The notes beneath the pieces were generated by a model, which was given only the letters and a program-made list of their open reading frames with translations, did not search any database and had not been told where the DNA came from. A DNA stretch of 64,000 bases from NCBI GenBank assembly GCA_900543455.1, contig UQRR01000002.1, positions 13,631-77,630 of the forward strand, given 5' to 3'. Shown here in pieces: positions 48,320-57,400 of this stretch. The stretch comes from an uncultured Dialister sp. (GTDB lineage Bacteria; Bacillota; Negativicutes; Veillonellales; Dialisteraceae). Positions within the stretch are counted from its first letter, which is position 1; every line of letters begins with the position of its first letter. A program made the translations under genes and the position numbers.

Positions 48320-49558
48320 CTATTGCATCAGTGTTTCCCATAGGAGTGATACAGCAAAAAAGGCCGCTCCCAAGAAAGCTCCCCACAGAGAACCATTGAT
48401 ACGAATGGCCGCCACATCTTCAGATACAGATTTTTCTGCCAAGGATGCCATCGTCCGGCCATCATAACCAGCCAAAGCCTTCTCCACCACCGACGCCGCC
48501 ATGCGATGCATCCATCCCACATGCGGCCGCACCAAACGTAAGAAGAAGGCATCGAAATCCCGCCGCTTCTCCTGAGCAGAAAGCTGTCCGTCCACCAAAG
48601 AAAGTAAAGCCTCTGCCAACCGATGCGCCAGTGGCTCTTTCTTTTCCTGCCACAAGGAAATGAACCAATTCCGCCCTTTCCCAGACAATAAGCGACGAAT
48701 CAACTTCTGCGCAGCACCATTGACCTGCCGCTTCCAAACCTCATTGGTCTCTAGCTGGACGATCATTGCATCATAGGCCTCTCCCATCTTTTGGCGAAGC
48801 TCACTTTCCGGATCCGTCAAAGCCTCTGACAAGGACAACATCTTTTCCTGCACCTTTTTTACCATCTCTGCATCCCGATCCTCTACCGCATCCCGGAAGA
48901 GGGAATGAAGCCAGCCCTTATCATTATATTTCCGCCAAGCCAAAAGATAGACTCGCTGGATTTCTTCCTGCGTCACCTCAGCCTGCAGAAAGCCCTTCAC
49001 CTCGGCCGCCAAAGCCTCCGTCAAAAGCTCCTTCTTCGGATAATCGCGGAATGCCGCCATCACCTTGGCCATATGCCCCGCCCAGTCTATGTCTGCCGCT
49101 TTTCTCTCGATCGCCTCACTGGACATCGTCCATAACGATTCCGCAGGAAATGCAGACAGCACGGTGTAAATCACATCCGCTGCTACTTTCTCCGTCAAAT
49201 CCCGATGGTTCGTCAACCAACGAGCCACTACATCAGAAGGCACATGCTGCCGGAGGATCTCCGATAGCCGTCCCCTGGTCAGAAGCTCAGTCACTACCAT
49301 ATCCTTCGCGATGGATACGATCATGTCTCGATTTCGAGCAATCAAATCGGTATGCCAAGAAATGCCAAGGGGCCTGCGAAATAAAGAAGTCACGCCGAAC
49401 CAATCGGCAAAACCTCCTACCGCCGCCGCAAAAGACATATGAAACAACCCTGCGAGCCACGGGCTCTCCCCCTGAAACGGAGCTGCCCCTAAGGTAAGAA
49501 CCACAGAGCTCGCCAGTATACCGTCAGCAAGCCATCTTTTTTTCAAAGAAATCACCAC
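48320..49558 (-). CDS. DUF445 membrane protein, copy 2
   Basis: The 412-residue paralogue shows the same layout: N-terminal spans, AAVGGFADWFGVTSLFRRPL, GISWHTDLIARNRDMIVSIA, the long helical middle, and EDVAAIRINGSLWGAFLGAA before the last span. Its start is uncertain: GTG GTG ATT TCT TTG follows GGAGGT closely, and the TTG at 49546 has better spacing. Two divergent copies in tandem suggest old duplication with specialised roles. Confidence 0.86.
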   Translation of the reverse strand: MVISLKKRWLADGILASSVVLTLGAAPFQGESPWLAGLFHMSFAAAVGGFADWFGVTSLFRRPLGISWHTDLIARNRDMIVSIAKDMVVTELLTRGRLSEILRQHVPSDVVARWLTNHRDLTEKVAADVIYTVLSAFPAESLWTMSSEAIERKAADIDWAGHMAKVMAAFRDYPKKELLTEALAAEVKGFLQAEVTQEEIQRVYLLAWRKYNDKGWLHSLFRDAVEDRDAEMVKKVQEKMLSLSEALTDPESELRQKMGEAYDAMIVQLETNEVWKRQVNGAAQKLIRRLLSGKGRNWFISLWQEKKEPLAHRLAEALLSLVDGQLSAQEKRRDFDAFFLRLVRPHVGWMHRMAASVVEKALAGYDGRTMASLAEKSVSEDVAAIRINGSLWGAFLGAAFFAVSLLWETLMQ

Positions 49559-49563
49559 CTCCG

Positions 49564-49606
49564 ATTAGGGAAACGCTGAATAAATCACAGAATCAGATTT
49601 CCCTAG
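49564..49606. repeat. Short MITE remnant
   Basis: TTAGGGAAACGCTGA at the left and an inverted GATTTCCCTAG at the right match the ends of the 167-bp element at 63050-63216, with most of the interior missing. Confidence 0.6.
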
Positions 49607-49662
49607 TATGCAGTATACACCGATGCATATATTATTGTTCATTGTTTGCACCTAACAACCAG

Positions 49663-50025
49663 TTACCACTTATCGATCCATTTTTCCAGTTCATCCAAGG
49701 AATCAATGATAGAATCACAAGCCTTTTCCGTGACCGTATAGGCTTTATCTATCGCATCCACCAAGGTATCTGCCGTTTCCGCCAATTTCATCACAGCAGC
49801 TTCCTGCTCCTCTGCTGGCAGCTGCTCTATTTCCTGATCCACATACTCTCCCACCTTGTCTAATAATTGATCCAACATGGATGGCTCTTCCTCTGCCTGT
49901 TTCTCTTCCACCATCTTAGCATAAAACTGCTCTGCCCACTGTTGTAATGCTTGACTCGCCATACCATTCGCATCATCCCTGTTTCCAAATGGAATCTCAG
50001 GAAAATTGTTTCCATTGTCACTCAT
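49663..50025 (-). CDS. Small acidic helical protein, last gene of cluster
   Basis: The 120-residue protein (MSDNGNNFPEIPFGNRDDAN, then EEEPSMLDQLLDKVGEYVDQ, EIEQLPAEEQEAAVMKLAET, IIDSLDELEKWIDKW) is helical and very acidic. AAGGAGGAG lies before ATG. It is preceded by a copy of the cluster's repeated promoter-like element (about 50065-50160). A small acidic partner beside a putative nuclease gene could be an immunity or inhibitor protein; this is only a suggestion from charge and position. Confidence 0.65.
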   Translation of the reverse strand: MSDNGNNFPEIPFGNRDDANGMASQALQQWAEQFYAKMVEEKQAEEEPSMLDQLLDKVGEYVDQEIEQLPAEEQEAAVMKLAETADTLVDAIDKAYTVTEKACDSIIDSLDELEKWIDKW

Positions 50026-50064
50026 CTTATCTCCTCCTTATGAAATACTTTTTAGCTGCCTGAT

Positions 50065-50200
50065 CATCAGCTTTTCTTCTAGTATATCCAAGAGGTTGGA
50101 CAAGAAATGGGTATGAGACATATTTCTTTGAAAAATTTTGATGAAATAAAAAATGTTGCTAAACATCCGGCACACACCAAACATTCAACAACATTTTCTG
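50065..50200 (-). promoter_or_regulatory. Repeated promoter-like element, copy A, and terminator
   Basis: On the minus strand an ATGTTG hairpin (about 50150-50200) ends the upstream gene. It is followed by the conserved block CATACCCATTTCTTGTCC, 11 bases, TATACT, then a GAAGAAAAGCTGAT leader to the start of the acidic-protein gene. Copies B and C share this order. Confidence 0.6.
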
Positions 50201-50238
50201 TTATAACCCATAGTGATTAAATATTTCCCCATAAAATT

Positions 50239-50844
50239 TTATGATAAAGCATCATATTTTTTATGCCTATATAGCTCTATTTTTTTGATGCCACTCCTCT
50301 CATTCCAAATTTTAGTTTTTGCCAAAACCGTAAATTGCATCTGCTTCTGACTATAATCATATGTACCTTCAGGAAAGATAGAATTGACATAATACCTAGT
50401 ATGATTTTGTACGAAAAAAGAAAATAGAATTAACTCATTCTCTATGTGACCCTTTGCCAAATAATTTGCCATAATTTTAGTGGCAAAAGATACTTTCCTT
50501 CTATCATACAAAAAGAATTGCGTTTGGTTACTATCCAATACTTTTTCAAAAATGCACAAAGCATGCAACCGCTCTTCAACTTTATAAAAATTCTGATCCT
50601 TAGAAAAAGACGACACAGAAATTGTTCCACGCAGAATATGGTCTAATACCCACTTACTGGTCTGCTGCTGAAACGGATATCGTTGTTTCAATTTATGTAA
50701 CCCAGCCAGATGATAAAAATTATCTGCCCTAAAAGCAATTTCAATGGTATGGGCTTTCCCTTTTCTCCCTAAAACCACCTGATATTCAACGGTCATTAAT
50801 TCTTGATACGCCCTAGCCGCTAATTGCAAAATATCAGCTTCCAT
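50239..50844 (-). CDS. PBECR4-like nuclease-domain protein
   Basis: The 201-residue protein has the pattern of PBECR4 (a barnase/EndoU/colicin E5/RelE-like predicted nuclease): EYQVVLGRKGKAHTIEIAFR, ADNFYHLAGLHKLKQRYPFQ, then a helical middle and strands with VNSIFPEGTYDYSQKQMQFT and a basic end ELYRHKKYD. Such domains occur in phage and conflict-system toxins. GAGGT is seven bases before ATG. It would be an RNA- or DNA-cutting component of the cluster. The family call is by pattern and needs a profile search. Confidence 0.55.
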   Translation of the reverse strand: MEADILQLAARAYQELMTVEYQVVLGRKGKAHTIEIAFRADNFYHLAGLHKLKQRYPFQQQTSKWVLDHILRGTISVSSFSKDQNFYKVEERLHALCIFEKVLDSNQTQFFLYDRRKVSFATKIMANYLAKGHIENELILFSFFVQNHTRYYVNSIFPEGTYDYSQKQMQFTVLAKTKIWNERSGIKKIELYRHKKYDALS

Positions 50845-50869
50845 AAAATAACCTCACTAAAACAAAATG

Positions 50870-50901
50870 GACGCTACTGAGAAAATAGCGTCCATTTTGC
50901 A
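50870..50901 (-). terminator. Hairpin upstream of the PBECR4-like gene
   Basis: AAAATGGACGCTA and TAGCGTCCATTTT form a 13-bp stem and, on the minus strand, TTTTGTTTTAG follows. It lies between the promoter-like copy B and the gene start, so it would act as an attenuator or separate the gene from upstream transcripts. Confidence 0.7.
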
Positions 50902-50976
50902 ATTCGCTATTTTTTATGTCTGCACATGACATGCATAAGTCAGGTTGAGGTATAAATAGCTAAACCCTACACAAGG

Positions 50977-51140
50977 CTACGCTGAGTCCCGCTTCCTGAC
51001 ACGCTTCTCAGCATCAACACCCATACTGACACACTCTGTTGCCAGTTCTCTACGTATAGAATATTCTATTTTCTCTATTTTGTCAAAGCTTTTCTTCCCT
51101 CTAAAAAATAATTTTTCAGCTATCTGTATATCAACTTTCA
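50977..51140 (-). pseudogene. Remnant of an unidentified coding sequence
   Basis: Between promoter-like copy B and the hairpin, one minus frame reads AEKLFFRGKKSFDKIEKIEY, SIRRELATECVSMGVDAEKR and VRKRDSA before TAG. It has protein-like composition but no start codon near the expected ribosome site (AGAGGG). It is probably the tail of a lost gene. The origin is unknown. Confidence 0.35.
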
Positions 51141-51250
51141 GTATATGGTAGCAGATTAGACAAGGAATGGGTATGGGAAATATTTCTTTGCATAGTTTTA
51201 TTGAAATAAAAAATGTTGGTTGTTAGCCGCGAGGTGCTAACAACCAACAT
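51117..51250 (-). promoter_or_regulatory. Repeated promoter-like element, copy B, and terminator
   Basis: AATGTTGGTTGTTAGC and its exact complement (51209-51250) end the Sel1 gene with a T-run on the minus strand. Next comes CATACCCATTCCTTGTCT, 12 bases, TATACT and an AAGTTGATATACAG leader, similar to copies A and C. Confidence 0.65.
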
Positions 51251-51325
51251 TCCATCTACAAATACAACCTACGGCTATAGAAACTGCGGTCAAAATATAT
51301 TCTCACAAGACAAGTTTTCCTATTG

Positions 51326-52804
51326 TTACCCTTCTTCTATTTCTTTCAGCAGGGCCTGTAAATGCTCTTCGGCCTCCTCTTCTTCATCACCATGGCAATC
51401 AACCACCTTCTGATACCATTCGATAGCTTTTTCACGATTTGCCTGAACGCCTGCGCCATATTCATAAGACTGAGCCAAGAAATACATCGCGTCTTCAGAA
51501 CCTTCTTCGGCTCCTTTGCTGTACCATTCAAAAGCTTTTTCCGCCTGTTCCTGTCTGTCATACATCATCGCAATGAGTAAAGCAGCATCTCCTACCGCCG
51601 TTCCATGCTGTGCATAAGCCGTCTGGTACCACTCCATTGCCTTAGCCTGGTCCTCAGAAGATGCATCATCTCCATCATAGCAGAGGCCAATGTCTATCAT
51701 AGCTTCATCGTACCCTTCATTGGCACTCTTCTTTGTCCATTCCCACTTCTTTTCATCATTCTCTTCATCAGAATAAATCCCAGCTAATTGATAGGCTGCA
51801 TCGCCCGCTATCATTCCATGAAGGTTGTAAGCTTTTTCGTACCACTCCATTGCTTTTTTCAGATCTTTAGACACACCTCCTCCATTGCGATAGCGATTAG
51901 CCAAAGAACGCATGCACCAATCTAATCCTTCTTCTGCCCCTCTACGATCCCAAGCAAAAGCGGTTTCCCAATTTCCCTGTTCATCATATATGCATCCTAA
52001 GCGAAAAGCAGCATGTCCAGCCACTTCTCCATGACATTCATAGGCTTTCTGGTACCATTCTATAGCCTTATCTTGATTTTCAGTGACACCTTTTCCATTC
52101 TCATAGCACTCAGCTACATAATACATAGGCCAGCCATATCCTTCTGCTGCCCACTTAGCACTCTGCTGGAATTTTTTATCATAATCTCCCAGCTCCTCAT
52201 AAAGCAGACCGAGGCTTTCTACAGCATCCGATACATGATCTCCTTGCATTTGAGCCAGAACATCATACCAATAAATGGCTTTATACAAATCCTTACCAAT
52301 ATTTGTCTCGCCCCAATATGCATACGCCAAGTCATTGACCCCACGCCAATACCCAGCTTCTGCCGCCTTTTGAAACCAATGCTCTGCCTCTTTGGCTACA
52401 TCCAAATGACTCAAAGAAGCATCGGTGAGATGATCCAAATTGGTCAAAGCATCACCTAATTCATCTTGTGCCGCCACATCTCCTGCTTGTGCCAAAGGAA
52501 ATACCTTGGGAATGACAGCCTGCACTACATCTTCCTGAATGGTTTCTTCCTCATAAGCCAAATTCAGCTGACACAGCACTTCGCCTTTTTCTGCTCCTTC
52601 ATGATGATACTGGAAACCTAATTTTTCATCGACTGGAAGACCTGCAAATCCCCAGCGATGATATTCGCCCAAGAAATATAATGTTCTGGGATTCCCCTCC
52701 TTTGCCAATTCCTGAAATAGCGGATAAGCCTCCGTAACATGATCTCGTACAAAGAGAGATACCGCGGTGTTTAATTTTTCATTTCCCGTTAAAGATATTG
52801 ACAT
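51326..52804 (-). CDS. Sel1-like repeat protein
   Basis: The 492-residue protein consists of about eight to ten Sel1/TPR-like helical pairs, for example AIEWYQKAYECHGEVAGHAA, MEWYEKAYNLHGMIAGDAAY and FEWYSKGAEEGSEDAMYFLA, with spacer YENGKGV. These repeats form a solenoid that holds partner proteins. There is no signal peptide. ATG 52804 lacks a good ribosome site. Strong GGAGG precedes another ATG at 52826 that is out of frame by one base across a C6-A5 tract; losing one base would extend this gene by seven codons (MSTPKNS). It sits in the middle of the cluster behind promoter-like copy C. Confidence 0.85.
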   Translation of the reverse strand: MSISLTGNEKLNTAVSLFVRDHVTEAYPLFQELAKEGNPRTLYFLGEYHRWGFAGLPVDEKLGFQYHHEGAEKGEVLCQLNLAYEEETIQEDVVQAVIPKVFPLAQAGDVAAQDELGDALTNLDHLTDASLSHLDVAKEAEHWFQKAAEAGYWRGVNDLAYAYWGETNIGKDLYKAIYWYDVLAQMQGDHVSDAVESLGLLYEELGDYDKKFQQSAKWAAEGYGWPMYYVAECYENGKGVTENQDKAIEWYQKAYECHGEVAGHAAFRLGCIYDEQGNWETAFAWDRRGAEEGLDWCMRSLANRYRNGGGVSKDLKKAMEWYEKAYNLHGMIAGDAAYQLAGIYSDEENDEKKWEWTKKSANEGYDEAMIDIGLCYDGDDASSEDQAKAMEWYQTAYAQHGTAVGDAALLIAMMYDRQEQAEKAFEWYSKGAEEGSEDAMYFLAQSYEYGAGVQANREKAIEWYQKVVDCHGDEEEEAEEHLQALLKEIEEG

Positions 52805-52854
52805 ACTATTTTTGGGGGGTGCTCATGATATTCTCCTCCTTCGAAAATACATTT

Positions 52855-53005
52855 CTAGCTGCTTTGTATATCAGCTTTTCTTCCAGTATACCAATGAGAA
52901 TGGACAAAGAATGGGTATGGAAAATATTTATTAAAATTATATGAAGTCATCAAAAACATGTTGCTGAGTATCTGTCCTAAGCTGAATACTCAACAACATT
53001 TTACT
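52855..53005 (-). promoter_or_regulatory. Repeated promoter-like element, copy C, and terminator
   Basis: An ATGTTG hairpin (about 52955-53002) ends the 204-residue gene. It is followed on the minus strand by CATACCCATTCTTTGTCC, 11 bases, TATACT and GGAAGAAAAGCTGATATAC, then AAGGAGG before the ATG at 52826. Confidence 0.65.
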
Positions 53006-53028
53006 AATAAATAATCAAATGCTATATA

Positions 53029-53643
53029 TTACCATTTTTTCAGTGGATTTTCTCTAGCCCCATTGCAGATATCCTTGAAATAGGCGTCACGACTTCGTTG
53101 TTTTTCGGTCAGTGGTATGGAAGCAACCGTTGTTGATTCTGGTACCTCTTGAGAGTTCCTAATTTCCTTGATGGTATCCTTCTTTTCAGGAAATGCCGAT
53201 TCAGGCGTCAATAGCCCCTCCAAGTTTCCTGACAATTCTGCGGGGCTTAGGATATACTGATCCCCTGCCGAATTATCCATCGGGAATCCCACTTTGAGGC
53301 AAATTCCTTCATCCAGTTCCTTACCCTGCCAAATCCAATGGGCTGCACCTGAAGCATACCTTTGACAAAAATCACGAAGCTCTTCATAACTAAAGGAAAG
53401 AGCCTCTTTGACTTCTGGAAAAGCAATAGATTCCTCTTGGTCGGAAAGCACAAGAATCCCCAATGTACTAGTACTGGCATCCACCTGTAAATATCTAAAG
53501 ATTTCCTTAAAGCTCCGGTCAGACCAAGGCGTTTCTGTTTCTCCTTCTAATCGAATTGGTTTCCAGTTTCCATTTTTCCCTTCTCGAAAGTAAGCACGAA
53601 ACCTCTCACCTTTTTTCAAAATACCAATATACCACGTTGTCAT
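53029..53643 (-). CDS. Cluster protein of unknown function, 204 residues
   Basis: The protein begins MTTWYIGILKKGERFRAYFR, has strand-rich segments (WKPIRLEGETETPWSDRSFK, TSTLGILVLSDQEESIAFPE), then a linker and a basic end (QRSRDAYFKDICNGARENPL). It has no membrane span. GGAG precedes ATG by eight bases, and it lies 14 bases after the hydrophobic-protein gene, so they form a pair. I do not recognise it. Confidence 0.65.
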   Translation of the reverse strand: MTTWYIGILKKGERFRAYFREGKNGNWKPIRLEGETETPWSDRSFKEIFRYLQVDASTSTLGILVLSDQEESIAFPEVKEALSFSYEELRDFCQRYASGAAHWIWQGKELDEGICLKVGFPMDNSAGDQYILSPAELSGNLEGLLTPESAFPEKKDTIKEIRNSQEVPESTTVASIPLTEKQRSRDAYFKDICNGARENPLKKW

Positions 53644-53657
53644 TGCCTTAACTCCTT

Positions 53658-54374
53658 TTATTGCTTATCTTGTTCCATGTAATCTTTGATATGCGTAACT
53701 TTGATATTCAAATCCGCATCAGACAAATTTGGAAACTCCTTATGCATGGCTTCTTTAAGCGAATCGAAAATAACCATCTGCTCTTCCATGCTCGCTTTCC
53801 CATCCATATAGTTAGAGAAACTTTCTGCATTCTTTACGCCTTTTTCTTTCATGGCATCCATAGTATTTTTCAGCTGCCCAACAGACATATTTCCACTATT
53901 TACAGCTTGACATGCTCTTTCCCAGTAAATAGGTGGCATGTCCATATTGTATCTTTCTTCCATATTCTTGATATACAGTGCAGAACCCATAGCCGTACAC
54001 ATCACTTTATCCGCATCAGAAAGTTTATTGAGTTCCTCTTTATCCAATTGAATGTCATTTCTCAAATGAGCAATATATTTTTCTACCGAACCATAATCCT
54101 CAGGCTTTTCACCACATTTCTGTGCTTTCAGACCAAGCTCAGCTGGGTCCTCTCCTGCAGGTCTAATTCCCATAATTGTACTAATGGTATTAATAACCTC
54201 CAAAACCGGTTCTAACCACTTTCCCAGTTTGAGTATTCCGGTCCCAATGTTACCTACGGTTGTCATTATAGCACCACCAATGGTGCTGCAAGCGGTTCCA
54301 ATAGTAGCAGCTGCCGTACTAACAGCCCCTGCAACAGCAGCAATTCCGCCTATAATCAATCCAAACATATTCAT
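53658..54374 (-). CDS. Gly/Ala-rich hydrophobic cluster protein
   Basis: The first 70 residues are Gly/Ala/Thr-rich and hydrophobic (MFGLIIGGIAAVAGAVSTAA, GTACSTIGGAIMTTVGNIGT), a pattern of pore-forming or membrane-inserting segments. The remaining 165 residues are charged helices (DIQLDKEELNKLSDADKVMC, EQMVIFDSLKEAMHKEFPNL). AGGAGG precedes the start; ATG 54374 or the ATG two codons later could be used. Beside an ATPase with a VirB4/HerA core, it might be an exported or membrane-active effector. No family is recognised. Confidence 0.65.
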   Translation of the reverse strand: MNMFGLIIGGIAAVAGAVSTAAATIGTACSTIGGAIMTTVGNIGTGILKLGKWLEPVLEVINTISTIMGIRPAGEDPAELGLKAQKCGEKPEDYGSVEKYIAHLRNDIQLDKEELNKLSDADKVMCTAMGSALYIKNMEERYNMDMPPIYWERACQAVNSGNMSVGQLKNTMDAMKEKGVKNAESFSNYMDGKASMEEQMVIFDSLKEAMHKEFPNLSDADLNIKVTHIKDYMEQDKQ

Positions 54375-54445
54375 TCCTCCTTCAAAAATTCCCCATTCGT
54401 ATAATTTTTGTCACTAAAACACGCATGTCATGCCAAGTGGTCAGA

Positions 54446-54471
54446 AAACTGTTGCTCCCAACAAGCAGCAA
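54446..54471 (-). terminator. Terminator after the HerA-like gene
   Basis: CTGTTGCT and AGCAACAG flank a short loop; on the minus strand TTTTC follows. It separates the ATPase gene from the hydrophobic-protein gene. Confidence 0.6.
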
Positions 54472-54493
54472 CAGACACCCATCAATGTCTCTA

Positions 54494-57400
54494 TTAGATA
54501 TAAGTATCCTGCTTTATAATCCCACAGGCGTCCATTCCCTCAGCTTCAAAATCCCGCAATACTTCTATTTCTTCTTTCAGATACGATGTGAAGAAAATGA
54601 CCAGCAGTTTTTTCGTCTTAGCTTTTACATAATCAGAATCAGATGTATTGTAGGTATCAAATACCCAATTGACTACTTCGTCTACTGACCACAATCCTGC
54701 AGCATGTACCTGTTTCCACAAGTTCCCATAGGCCGCATTATAACCGCTATTCTTCTTAGCCGTTCGACAATTCCAATATTGCAACATCCGAGCCGGTATT
54801 TTCTCTATAGCAAATTGTACGGCCTTGCCAATAGTTTCTGCGTCACCTTCCAGTGCTTGCTGCGGAAACGGCAAGAAGGAAAACCGACCTTTTTCCTGTT
54901 CCTGCTGATAGTAATGCATAGCGGCTTCTGTCAATTCTGCGTCTGCCAAAGGTGTCTTTGACGTATCTGTATCGTATCCAATTTTCACTAACACTGCTTT
55001 TTCATAGCCATCAGAGAAAACAACCGCCTGACCAGTAAGTAAACTGGAAAGGAAACGCTTCTGATCATTGTCCAGGGCCATAGTATTTCCTACCGCTTCC
55101 TTATCATCCTGGGCAAAAATGCGATGAATGATTTTGGTATTCGTATTTTTCAAAACGTCTGGAGCCATCTTATTGGGAATCTGGTCCACAATGATGAGGC
55201 TTTCCCCATACTTACGGATTTCCGCTAGCATATCCGAGAAAGTTTCTACCCCCAGTTTCTTATTGAGACCATCTCCCGGCTGCCAGCGGCTCAAGAGACG
55301 ATGAGCTTCTTCCACCAACATGATATGGGCATGTTCCTGTCCATCCTTCGCAAATCGTTCTCGGATAGCTTCATTGAAAGCAGCCAAAATGAATCCCATG
55401 ATGAGTGCCTTTTCATTGCCATTTCGGATATTTTCCAGTTCCAATACTACTTTTTTATCCAACAAACCAGCTATATCGATAGAACGAGGCGTATTCAACA
55501 TAGCACCCTTAGCCCCTAAGATCAAACTTTGGAGCATAGCACGGATGGAACCATTGTATTCATCCCGCAGCCTATCATCAAAGCCTTGCTCTTCCACCAC
55601 ATGTTTCACTTCTACCAGCAAATCAGAAATAGTAGGAAATGAATCACATCCTGGTGCATAAGGGTCCTTGTACTTTGTATTGAGCGTGAGATTCACATCC
55701 CAACCTTTTTTCTCATAGCACCGATACAAAGCTGCTTCGATAAGTTGTGGTTCTGCTGCTTGCATTTCAAAGGCTGCTTCCATGCTGGCTTTGATCATAT
55801 CCACATGAGCATCGATAGATTCTTTCGGCTGCAATTCAAAGGGATTCAGGCGGAATGGGGCTACTTGGTCATTTCCCAAAGTGAAGACCAATAAGTCCTT
55901 ACAAGCCGCTTCCTGTTTCAAAATGCGATACTCCGTCTTTGCCGGTTCAATCACCAGGAAAGGCAGCTGGCTCTGCAGCAAAATTCGATGACAAGTGGTA
56001 GTCTTTCCACTACCCGTAACACCTGCCACAAAAACATGTTTATCTAAACTATCCTTATCCAGATAGACCGGCAATGTCTCGACTTCCACCCCATCCTGAA
56101 GCAGATTGCCCAAATCAATACAATCCTCTTTCTCTGGTTTTTCATAATTCAAACCAAATTCCACTTGTTCCCGGAGCTTCATACCGATGACTTCTCGTTG
56201 GGGAAGTCCTGCGATAAGGGCCAGTTCATTGGTAGAAATCCAATTACTCAAAGGCGAAATCCCATCCACTCTCACATCTTGTGACAAGAAAGCACGCTCT
56301 TTTCTCTGGTCTGTAGGTACTTTCCCTTCTGGGATAAGGAAATTCTTCATGCAGGTTCTTTGTGGATTGTACTCATTGATTCGGATCGCTTCCAAAGGCA
56401 CTCTATTCCCTGCCTTTCCGGAATAGAGGGCCAGTGCTGTATTTTCCAACCGTTGCTGACATAAAGGATTATCAGACATCACATAGAAAGCAGACATATA
56501 GAGCCCTTTGCCTCGGCCATAGTCCAACCGTGGAAATAGGACTTCGTCACAATATTTGAGCCACTCCTGAGCACACTTATTGAGATATTCTTGGGTATAG
56601 GATTCAGATATTCCTTGGGAAGTTCCCTCTGAAGAACCTTCACTATAAGAGTGTCCTTGGCTGTGACTACTTCCGGTCTGCTGAGAAGTGCTAGATCCTT
56701 CCGACTGATTAAAAGAGTGCCCATCTGTATGACTGGCTGTATTCCCCTTAGTATCTGTATCTGAAGAACCTTCTGACCCATTTTCCGAAGTGTTATATTC
56801 AGAAGATCCATGAGATGTTGCCTTTCCAGTGCTTGTGCTCTTGGCATGACTATGACTATCGCTCGTCCCACGAGTATCACTTACGTTTGTACCATGAGAT
56901 TCACTGCGATTTTCTCCAGTCGAAGTGCTTGTACTGGTAGACTCATTCTGATTGGTGCCTTTATTTATTGATTGACTCTGGCTATTACTTTCATTCTGTC
57001 CATGCTGCACAGAGTACTTGCTATAAGTACTCAGCATAGAATAGGCTTCCTGCAAATTCTTTTCGATAGATGCAATCCGTTCCTGATCCATAGATTCTGC
57101 CACAATAAGCACGCAGAAAGGACTGCCCCGCATGACATCCACCAAGCGATCTACTCCTTGAAACTCTTCTCCATCTTTGATAGCACCAGCCACACCTTCG
57201 ATACGAGCAGCGTATTTCATTTTCCGCATGCTGCGAAGGACATTGTCTTTTTCAATCACTCCCAATTCATCTACCTGACAGCCCCGGAAATTGCCTTTTA
57301 AACTGGCCTGCAATACATGGCTTCCTAAACTAGGGATATTAGCCCCGTTCTCATCAGGGCGAGCACGAGATAAGCCGTAATAAAACTTCACCCCCTCAGG

